The position numbers and the translations under genes are program-made. From contig CAZNYC010000036.1 in NCBI GenBank assembly GCA_964577175.1, positions 1 through 31,524 on the forward strand: a stretch of 31,524 nucleotides of DNA, read 5' to 3'. The notes below the pieces were generated by a model. It was given only the letters and a program-made list of their open reading frames with translations. It had not been told where the DNA came from and did no database searches. The stretch is from BS750m-G62 sp964577175. GTDB taxonomy: Bacteria > Planctomycetota > Phycisphaerae > FEN-1346. Below are positions 14,761 through 25,200 of the stretch, piece after piece (the stretch's first letter is position 1; the number at the start of each line of letters is the position of its first letter).

Positions 14761-14818
14761 GAGCCTATCCGAATCACCCTCTGGCTTCGGGCCGACGAGG
14801 GAGTATTCGGATAGGCTC
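14761..14818. mobile_element. MITE-like element, short copy
   Basis: A 58-bp element with terminal inverted repeats GAGCCTATCCGAAT and ATTCGGATAGGCTC, flanked by TTA on the left and TGA on the right. Compared with 31340-31426 it lacks about 28 bp of the middle. The ends resemble those of IS5-family insertion sequences (GAGCC...CCGAA). No transposase, so non-autonomous. It lies between the divergent mfd and small membrane protein promoters. Confidence 0.7.
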
Positions 14819-14849
14819 TGAGCGTTGTCGCGTTACGCCGATAACGGAC

Positions 14850-14864
14850 CTGCCAAAATGGCAG
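14850..14864 (+). promoter_or_regulatory. Candidate upstream activator site
   Basis: Perfect inverted repeat CTGCCA, AAA, TGGCAG. It lies 70 bp upstream of the predicted sigma-54 promoter, roughly -97 to -111 from the expected start, the usual range for binding sites of sigma-54 enhancer-binding proteins. No activator gene is in the window. Confidence 0.45.
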
Positions 14865-14934
14865 TCGCGCGGCTCTCGACCGGCTTGGCGCCACGAAAAA
14901 CGCCGTTTCAGGGTCCTCAAGCCCCCGTTGGCAG

Positions 14935-14950
14935 TGGCACGGCGTTTGCA
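14935..14950 (+). promoter_or_regulatory. Predicted sigma-54 (RpoN) promoter
   Basis: TGGCACG, GCGT, TTGCA matches the RpoN -24/-12 consensus TGGCACGrNNNTTGCW at every fixed position, with correct spacing. The predicted start is near 14961, giving about 53 bases of leader to the ATG at 15014. Confidence 0.7.
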
Positions 14951-15013
14951 ACCATTACCGAAGACGTAACCGTGTGCCCAATCGCCCGGCAAGACACGCT
15001 CAAGGAGGACGGT

Positions 15014-15271
15014 ATGTTTAACGGGTCGTACATGCAGGGGCGATTTGCGAGTCTGACCGGCGGCTTCGGATGGGCGTACCTCGTCCCCGGCGGCGTGCTG
15101 GTGCTGCTGGGACTGCTGATCCTCTTCGTGCCGCACCTGTTGGAGGTGCTGGTCGCCACGGCCCTGATCGTGAGCGGGGTGTCGCTGCTGTCGTTCGGAT
15201 GGCGGCTGCATCGGGCGACGCGCCGGCCGGGGGAACCGTGGCGGGAAGCCCGCGACGTCTGGCCGTCCTGA
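15014..15271 (+). CDS. Small two-helix membrane protein
   Basis: An 85-residue protein. Two hydrophobic helices, about 22-41 (WAYLVPGGVLVLLGLLILFV) and 43-61 (LLEVLVATALIVSGVSLLSF), are followed by a basic then acidic cytoplasmic-type tail (WRLHRATRRPGEPWREARD). The pattern G-xLxLxxP-LLxxLVA-LIxxG resembles short DUF3096/DUF308-type membrane proteins, but I do not assign it firmly. AAGGAGG at 15002-15008 fixes the ATG. The frame is open upstream to 14825, but the sigma-54 promoter and ribosome binding site make that part leader. Predicted RpoN control and location before clpB suggest a membrane- or stress-related role, loosely like sigma-54-controlled PspG in enterobacteria; no homology to PspG is claimed. 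Confidence 0.78.
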   Translation: MFNGSYMQGRFASLTGGFGWAYLVPGGVLVLLGLLILFVPHLLEVLVATALIVSGVSLLSFGWRLHRATRRPGEPWREARDVWPS

Positions 15272-15281
15272 CACCGTTGCA

Positions 15282-15309
15282 GCGCGGCGGGCAGTCTTGC
15301 CCGCCGCGC
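15282..15309. repeat. 28-nt palindrome, copy 10
   Basis: Arm GCGCGGCGGGC, loop AGTCTT, perfectly complementary arm. A different loop class from the canonical copy. Just after the small membrane protein gene. Confidence 0.85.
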
Positions 15310-15333
15310 GGTGCCCAGCCTTGCGCACCGCGC
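15306..15333. repeat. 28-nt palindrome, copy 11
   Basis: Arm GCGCGGTGCCC, loop AGCCTT, arm GCGCACCGCGC; one mismatch. Shares its first four bases (GCGC) with the end of copy 10, so the two are fused end to end. Confidence 0.75.
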
Positions 15334-15357
15334 AGAATCCGGAATGCGCGCGAGGCT

Positions 15358-15385
15358 GCGCGGCGGGGGCGGAGACCCGCCGCGC
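15358..15385. repeat. 28-nt palindrome, copy 12
   Basis: Arm GCGCGGCGGGG, loop GCGGAG, arm ACCCGCCGCGC; one mismatch. Ends 34 bp before the clpB start, so it would be in or next to the clpB leader. Confidence 0.85.
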
Positions 15386-15419
15386 ATGAAACACCATAAC
15401 ATGACACGGACATAAACCC

Positions 15420-18077
<2,658 letters not shown>

Positions 18078-18105
18078 GGCCGCGGGCTGCGGCTTGCCTG
18101 TGTGG

Positions 18106-18129
18106 CCCGGCCGGTCTTGTCCGGCCGGG
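18106..18129. repeat. GGCCGG hairpin
   Basis: Arms CCCGGCCGG and CCGGCCGGG around TCTTGT, preceded by TGTGG as in the tandem unit. Directly after clpB, where it could also act as a transcription terminator. Confidence 0.8.
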
Positions 18130-18165
18130 AGGATATGCCCATTCGCGTGGCACCCGCCGGCGCGC

Positions 18166-18201
18166 GTGTGGCCCGGCCGGACACGACCGGCCGGGCCACA
18201 C
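18166..18201. repeat. GGCCGG hairpin, extended
   Basis: Fifteen-base arms GTGTGGCCCGGCCGG and its complement around ACACGA: the longest perfect member of this family in the window. Confidence 0.85.
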
Positions 18202-18258
18202 ACAAACCGGCCGGGCCGTACCGGGCGCGAGATCGGGCGCACCTTGCAAAAATCGCGC

Positions 18259-18289
18259 TTGACTTCCGTCGGCCGTCCCGCGTTATAAT
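18259..18289 (+). promoter_or_regulatory. Promoter-like boxes with no gene behind them
   Basis: TTGACT (18259-18264) and a perfect TATAAT (18284-18289), spacer 19 bp, longer than the ideal 17. Expected start about 18296. The next confident gene begins at 18660. Confidence 0.45.
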
Positions 18290-18304
18290 ATGGGCAACGG
18301 TGAC

Positions 18305-18329
18305 GAGGCGACCCGTCGCCTTCTGTTTT
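18305..18329 (+). terminator. Terminator-like hairpin with T-run
   Basis: AGGCGA, loop CCCG, TCGCCT, then TCTGTTTT. Six base pairs plus a G-T pair. It comes about ten bases after the predicted start of the orphan promoter, so it would be an attenuator rather than an end-of-gene terminator. Short stem; moderate support. Confidence 0.35.
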
Positions 18330-18498
18330 CGGGGCCAAGTTGGAGGTGATGATCGGATCCGCCAGCGACCGACCATCGGACGGCTGACATCCCACCGCAC
18401 CGCAAGTCCCCCTGACGCACTCCTCCTGACGCTGCTGCCCGACCCCCAAGTGCCGGTCGGGGTGTCCCCTGCCGCCGCGGCGGTCGCACCCGGCGCAA

Positions 18499-18584
18499 GA
18501 ACCTATCCGAATGCCCCTCGTCGGCCCGACGCCGTCCGCGGTCGCCGCAGCCGGCCGAAGCCGGAGGGTTATTCGGGGAGGCGC
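18499..18584. mobile_element. MITE-like element, diverged copy
   Basis: Opposite orientation to the copy at 31340-31426: begins GAACCTATCCGAAT and ends with a degenerate right end, and includes the same middle (GGCCGAAGCCGGAGGGTTATTCGG). Both terminal repeats have accumulated changes, so it is the oldest-looking of the three. Confidence 0.6.
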
Positions 18585-18659
18585 TGAGACCGATCGACGC
18601 CGCCGCTCTCCTGCCAGCCGGCTCCAGCCGGCGGGGGCGGCACCCAAGGGGGCTGTATC

Positions 18660-19118
18660 ATGCGACGAACCGCTGCTGTCCGTGCATCCCTGGCGGCCGC
18701 CGTGCTCCTGGCATCGGCCGCCGTCCACGCCGCCCCGACCGGGCGGCTCTGGCACGCCATCTGCACCGTCGAGTCCGGGGGCGATCCGGACGCCTACAAC
18801 CGGAAGGAACGGGCGGCCGGCATCGCCCAGATCCGGCCCATCTGCCTGCGCGACGTGAACCGCATCGCCCGCCTGCGCGGCGAGGACGACCGGTTCACCC
18901 ACGCCGACCGCCACGACCCGGACACCGCCCGCCGCATGTGGATCCTGTACCTGGAGCATTACGGCCGGGACTACACCCGCCGGACCGGCCGGCCCGCCAC
19001 GGCCGAGGTCTACGCCCGCATCTGGAACGGCGGGCCCGCAGGCTGGCGCAAACGCAGCACCCGCGTCTACTGGCAGCGGGTGCGGGCGGTGATGCGGGAC
19101 AAGCACGACAAACCGTAG
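18660..19118 (+). CDS. Small secreted lysozyme-like (transglycosylase-type) protein
   Basis: A 152-residue protein with a signal peptide at 1-24 (MRRTAAVRASLAAAVLLASAAVHA). The mature part opens with AICTVESGGDPDAYN, where Glu38 is in the position of the catalytic Glu of SLT/lysozyme-like folds. It continues with GIAQIRPICLRDVNRIA, YLEHYGRDY and ARIWNGGPAGWRK, then a tyrosine/tryptophan-rich end. The pattern ESGG...GIAQIRP...RIWNGGP is that of small lysozyme-like proteins related to lytic transglycosylases, which cleave peptidoglycan glycan strands. AAGGGGG lies about nine bases before ATG. Enzymatic activity is inferred; a structural or adaptor role is possible. Confidence 0.78.
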   Translation: MRRTAAVRASLAAAVLLASAAVHAAPTGRLWHAICTVESGGDPDAYNRKERAAGIAQIRPICLRDVNRIARLRGEDDRFTHADRHDPDTARRMWILYLEHYGRDYTRRTGRPATAEVYARIWNGGPAGWRKRSTRVYWQRVRAVMRDKHDKP

Positions 19119-19136
19119 CGCCGACGTGAAGCCGGG

Positions 19137-19184
19137 CCGGCCGCGGAAGCGGCCGGTCATCTCCATCCGTCTCGACGTGTGCCA
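19137..19184. repeat. Dispersed repeat shared with the mfd insert
   Basis: CCGGCCGCGGAAGCGG, then CCGGTCATCTCCATCCG and on to GTGCCA, aligning with 14135-14182 inside mfd. Here it is intergenic. Confidence 0.75.
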
Positions 19185-19236
19185 CCACGCATGAGAATAC
19201 TTCGACGCGCCCGCGTCGGGCTCGAAAGGCGACGCG

Positions 19237-19262
19237 CCCGGCCGGGCAGCAAGCCGGCCGGG
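19237..19262. repeat. GGCCGG hairpin
   Basis: CCCGGCCGG and CCGGCCGGG around GCAGCAAG, followed by CCACC. Between the convergent lysozyme-like and giant envelope genes; could serve as their terminator. Confidence 0.65.
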
Positions 19263-19277
19263 CCACCCCGCCGCGGC

Positions 19278-22200
19278 CTACGCCGTCGCGGCGCCGCTGC
19301 GCCGCTCAAAGAAGAGGTAGACCTTCATCCCCACACCGACGAGCACGGCCGCCAGCCCCGCCAGCGGGAAGATACCCACCATCACACCGAACACACCCAG
19401 GATAATCAGGACGGTAGAAATGATGGACTGCGTCCGCACGTCGAACGACCGGCCGCGAAGCCACCGCCGCAGGCCGAGCAACACGAGCAGCACGGCCACG
19501 ACGCCGGCCACGCGGATGCCGCTCTCGATCAGCGCCCCGGAGGCGGCGGTGGCCTCGACGGCCACGTCCTTCGGCGGCATCGGCATCGTGAAGCGGACCA
19601 GCCGGCCGCGCTGCGGCAACGCCACGTCCAGGCTGGCCAGGCCCTCCGGCACCGCCTCGGTCTCGGCGACCTCGCCGCCCGCGCCGTAGAAGCCGCGCCC
19701 TTCTCCCATGCCCGCCCACTCGCCCGTGACGTGCAACCGGGACTCACGTCCCCCGGCCACGTCGGCTCGGCGGACCTCTTCGTGGACCTTCTCGCGGGCC
19801 TCGAGTTTCCTCTGATACCGCTCGACGACGTTGGCGGTCTCGTGCCGGCGTTTCAGGTCCGAGAGGTCCTCCTCCCCGGCCACCTCGGCCGCGTCCTTCT
19901 GCCCCTGCCGGCCGGCGAACTGCTTGAACATGTTGCCGGCGATCTCGTCCTGCGGCTGGGCCTGGGCCGCCTGCTGCCTCAACTGCTGGGCCCCCTGCTG
20001 GAAACGGGCCTGGGGCTCGGCCTGCTGCTGCTCGGCCGCCTTGTTCTCGAGCAGGTTCCGTTCGAGCCAGGCATCGTTGAACCGCCATGCCGCGCCCTTC
20101 CGCCCGTCTCCCGTCTGCACCGGGACCTGTTCCCAGTTGGGGCCGAGGTCCTGGACGAGGTTCCGGTCCCGGCGGTTCCGCTGCTCGCCGTAGGCCTGGC
20201 GCATGTAATCATCGTTGAACGTGACGGAGACGTCCCCCGCGGGCGGCTGGCCGCGAAGTTCCTTCTGCACGTCATCCAGCACCCGGCCGGCGTTCGACAA
20301 CTCCGTCCGGACGGTGGTGTTGTCCCTGTACGACTGGAGCCGTTCCTGCTGCTGCCGGATGGAGCGGCCGATTTGCTTCAGGTTCGAGTACGCGCGGGTC
20401 TTCGCGAACGGGTTGTCGGACTGGAGGGTCTGGAGCATCCGCTGCGCCTGCTTGTACTGATACCGGAGGACGTTCGCCCCCAAGGTGCCGGCCTCGTCCA
20501 CGCGCGACATGTCGGTCCGGAACAGCCGATCGGGCCATACGTATTCCTCGGGCAGATAGAGACGGACCTGCCCGAGTTCGGCCTCGATGTTGACGGCCCG
20601 CACCAGGGGGAACCGGACGCGGTACCGGCCGGCCCCCAGGTCGCCCACCCGGCCGCCGTACTTCAGGACGACCTCGTAATCGGGTTCGCCCTCGGCGGTC
20701 TTGACGATGGGGATGCGCACGCGCCGCCCCGTCCCGCCCTGCGTCATCTGCGTCGGCTTGACGGGGTCGCCGGCAACGAGGGCGGTCCACAGGTCCGCCC
20801 CCTCGGGCATCGCGATCTCCAGGAACTGCTCCGTCCGGTTCGCCAGTTTGTAGAGCACCCGGCCGCGGTACGTGCCGGCGGCGTCCAGGACGAGCAGCGT
20901 GTCGGCCAGGCCGATGCGGGCCTGGACCGTCTCCAGGGCCTTGCGCCGGCGGGTTTCGAACGCGAGGCGCGGCGCCTCGGTCCCCGCCGTGACGATGAAC
21001 GCCCGGGTCGTCCCGCCGCGAAGCAGCCCCGCCACCACCGACCACTCCTTCTGCCGCCGGCCGAGCGGTTCCAGCCCCTCCTGGGCCGTCACGACGACCT
21101 CGTCGCGGCCGGCGCTCTCCAGGGCCACGTACCGCCGGGTGGTCCGCCCGGTCTCGACGACGGGCATCGGCGCCTCGTACGTCTCGCCGACCAGCAGGCG
21201 GTCGTTCTCCACGAGCACCCGCAACTCGTCCATCACCTGGTCCTGGAGCGTCAGGCGGACCCGGACGGGCGCATCGGCTGCCTCGCCCGCCGGCTCCACC
21301 GTCTTCTCCCGCAACAGCGGCACGCGGACGCGGGCGTCGGCCATCCAGTGCGGCAGGAGGAAGACGACCTCGCGGATGCCCGCCTTCTGGATCGTCCACG
21401 TCAGCAGGATCGTTTCCTCCACCGTCCGATCCGTGACGCGGGCGTTCGTGACCGTGTAGCACGAGACGTCCGGCCGCCGGGCCTCCATAACGAGCCGGCC
21501 GCGGTAGTCCGGCCGGCGGTACGTCAGGGCCAGGGCCGCCAGGGCCCTCTGCCCGGCGCTGAGCCAGCCGCCCGCCTGTTTCAGGAGAACGCGCTCGATG
21601 CCCGCAAGGTCCGCCGCCCGCACCTCGAACGCCGGGTCCACCTGGACGACGATCCTGCCGCGCTGCCGCTCGACGCCGAGGACCTCGACGGCCGGCAGGG
21701 GCGTCTCGGTGCCCACCTCGCCGCGGGCCAACGGCCCTTCCAGCACGATGGGGCACGTGCCCTGGATCCCCGACGACAGGTAGACCGTGAGGATGCGCCG
21801 GCCGCCCTCCTCCGTGACGGCCCACTCGAACGTGCCGGGCGCCTGCACGCGTTCCAGGTCGAGCGACTCGGGGATGGCCAGCCGCGCCCGGTACAGCGGC
21901 CGGTCCTCGACCGCCAGGACGGCCCGGGCCTCCATTCGCCGCTCGCGTTCCGCCAGGCGGAGAAGCATCTGGACCCGGGCCGTGACGCGGGGCTCAACCG
22001 GCGCCGCCGACAGCCGCACCGTAAACGGCGTAGCCACGAACTGGTACGCCTGGTACGGGCGGACGCCGAGCGGGCTGGCCAGCGCCTCGGGCGGTGGCAT
22101 CTGTTTGGCGGGCGGCAGGTCGGCCCGGCGGACGCCGTCCGTCTCGACCGTCCGGACGTCCATCAGCGGGCTCCGCCGGAGGACCAGCAGGCCCGTATGG

Positions 22201-25200
22201 CGCAGGGCGCCCTCCACCTCGACGAGGGGAGCGGCAAACGGTTCCCCGCCGCGCGGCGCCGCGCCCTCCGCCGTCTGACGCCACAGCGTCACGGTGAACG
22301 TCTCCCCGCCCTTGGCGGGCTTCAGGAGCGAGACGGTCAGCCGTCCCCGGCCGCCGACGACCTCCCGCTGCCAGCCCCGCACGTTCGTCCCTTCGACCTT
22401 CTCGACGGTGTAATCCGGCGGCACATGGAGGGCGAACGCCTCGCGCTCGCCGTGGCGGAACTCGCAGCGGACGTCCCACCGCAGGTGCAGACGGTCTTCC
22501 TGGATATCCAGGACGCCGCGCGAGACGGCCGTCAGGGTCTTCTCGATCTGGCCCTCGCCGACCTTCGGCCGCCACTGGAGCCGCACGGCCCCGCCGGCGC
22601 CGAGGGCGGTCTCGATCGTCTCGCCCGCCTTCGTCGTCTCGTACGCGGCGCGGTCCTGGACGTGGCCCAGGCGGAGTTCCGTGCCCGCCTTCGGGACGGT
22701 CAGGGCGAGGGAGGTGGCCGGGGCGGCCGGCAGATGGCCCTCCGCCACCCGCCACCCGCCGCGGCGCTCCAGGTGCAGACGGACCGTGACCTCCAGCCGG
22801 TGCCGGCCCTTGCCCTCGACGTACAGCGCGATGAACGACGGGGCGGGCGCGGCGGCCTTGCCCTGGGTCCGCCGCGTCGCTTCCACCACGCTGACGCGGG
22901 CGGGGACGCCGTCCAGGTCCGCCCGGGCCAGCACGCCGCCCGCGAGCGGCAGCGGCACCGTGACGTACTCGTCCGTGTAGACGTCGATGTCGATATGCCC
23001 GTCGACCTGCAGATACTTTTCGCCCTCCACCGTGGCCGAGAGCGCGGCCCCTGCCAGGGCGTACGGCGCGGGCGGCGGCGTCTCGCCGATCGGCTTGTCC
23101 GGATACGCACGGTTCCAGAGTTCCACGTACCGCGCCTGCGGCACGAGGAGACGGTCCGCCCCCCGGACGCCCTCTTTCGACTCGGGGTCGTACGGCAGAA
23201 TGATGGCGTCGGCCGGCACCTCGACGGGCCCGGTGGGCGGGACGATCTGGACGACGTACGGTGCGGCCTTCTCGTCCGGCGCCGCGGTCGCCGAGGCGCC
23301 CAGGCCGACCAGCACCGCGGCCACCAGCACCGCCGCCGGCACCGGAGCCGTCCACGAACGAACGCGCGATGCCACCTTCCCGTACGTCCATCGCACCGCC
23401 CCGGCCGCCAGGTAGTACGGCACGAGCAGGCACGCCGCGTAGAACGCTGCGTTGGCGGCGAGGGCGAGTTCGATGCGGCCGGTGATGACGGGCACCAGCG
23501 TGGCCAGCACGCCCACGCCCACCACGTAGGCCGCCTTCGTCCGGACCGGTTGGCTCGTGACGGCGACGCCGGTCACAAATACCACCAGCGCCAGGCCCCA
23601 TGCCAGGGCGGCGAGACGGGTTTCGTCGACACACGTGACGGCCATGGCGGGGTCGGCCCCCAGGCTGCGGAAGGTCACGGCGGGTTCGACGCCGGTGTCC
23701 AGGTCGATGGTCAGGCTGGCCAGACCCTCCAGGGCCCAGACGACCCGGCCGCCGTTCTTCTCCTTGTCGGCGGGCGCCTTCGGCTTGGCGGGCGCCTTGG
23801 GTTCGGGTTCCGCGGGCCGGGCCGGCGTCTCGACCGGCGCCGCCGTGGACTCGGGACCGGCGGCGGGCCGGGTCGCGGCGGCCGATTGACCGCCAAGCGT
23901 GAGGGTCCCCGTGACATCGCCGTCCACGTACTCGGGCTTCTCTTTGGACTCGGCGCCCAGTCTGAGGCTGAGTTTGTCCGCGGGGGCCGCGCCGGCCTCC
24001 TCGTCGCTCTCCCTGCCGGCCATGCGCGACGTGTCGATTTTCTTCGGCGTACCCTCGAACATGGCCTTGGGCAGGTCGGTCTTCAGTTCCTCCGTCTTCA
24101 TGCCGGGCGTCACGCCCGTGGAGGTGACGGGGCCCTTCCGGTCGCGGATGCTGCCGCGGTGCCGCTGCGCCACCTCGGCCTGGTCCGCATCTTTGCCGGC
24201 GTAATAATAATCCTGTCTGTCCCCCCCCACCACACGGCCCTCATCGCGCCCGGCGGCACCGTCGGCGCGGCGGTTGGCCTCCTCCAAGGCACCGTAGATA
24301 CCGGGACTCAGGATCAGGCCGATGGCTCCGTGGTCGAAGTCCACACCGCCCGTGCCGTGGTAGAGCGCCCCGGCCACGGTCGCAACGGCGAGCGGCGGCG
24401 GCCGGACCTCCTGGGTCACGACCGTCCCCTCGGTCCGGATGACGCGGTACCCGGACGGCGGATACAGGTGCCAGAGGAGGTCGGCCGCGGGCACCTCGCG
24501 TCCCTCGTCGCCCTCGGCGGCGTGGAGGAACAGCCGCGGCGCCATCGCCTGCGTGACTTTCCAGAACGCGAGGCCGGCGACCGGCGTCTGGTAGACGATG
24601 CGGAGGTCGCGGACCTGCCCCGGCGCGGCCGCGGGCAGGGTCACGAGGAGGCGGCCGCCCTCCCGCCGCGGCTTGACGGGCCGGCCGTCCAGCGTCGCCG
24701 ACCACAGGGTGGACTCCGGCGGCAGGTGCACGTCCAGGAGCAGCGACTTCGTCTTCAGGCGGAAGCGGGCGGCGGTCTGGGCCAGGCCGTCCGCCGACAG
24801 GACCGTCGCCAGTTCCGCCCGCTGGACGATCGCCGGCGGCAGCCCCACGCCCGGATGCTGCGTCACCGACACGCGAACCGTCGGCGGGTCGCCCAGGAAT
24901 CCGTACGCCCCGAGCAGGCGACGGCCGGGCTGGTACTTCGCATCGACGAGTTCCCCGATGTCCACTTTTCGCGGATGTTCGGTCACGCGGACGTCGAGTT
25001 CCGCGCTGCCCTCCACCGCCACCAGGCCCGACTGGTACGCCACGCCGTCGGCCTTTACGAGGGGCAGGGCGAGGTCCTTCGGCTCCAGCGTGTCGAGCCG
25101 CTGCTCGAAATCGACGGCCAGGCGGACCGTCCCGCGGCGGGGCTCGGCCAGCATGGCGGTCCATCGGCGGAGGCGGACGTCGCCCTCGGTGACGATCTCG

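Larger units (their letters stand above)
18078..18659. other. Long intergenic region with repeats and an orphan promoter
   Basis: No convincing gene across 582 bp. Contents in order: two GGCCGG hairpins, a promoter-like pair of boxes, a hairpin followed by a T-rich run, a hairpin of CCCGACC and GGTCGGG (18438-18461), and a diverged MITE-like element. A frame open from 18102 to 18587 is composed of repeat sequence and has no recognisable protein features. Confidence 0.6.

Noticed and set aside
14652..14951. 100-codon N-terminal extension of mfd
   Set aside because: Crosses the promoter, a palindrome and the MITE-like element; no Mfd similarity.
15386..15419. CIRCE or similar heat-shock operator before clpB
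   Set aside because: No TTAGCACTC/GAGTGCTAA-type inverted repeat could be found.
18349..18387. 12-codon frame after GGAGGT
   Set aside because: Too short to call as a gene. Mentioned under the orphan promoter only as a possible leader peptide.
18102..18587. 161-codon open frame
   Set aside because: Made mainly of GGCCGG hairpins and a MITE-like element; no protein features.
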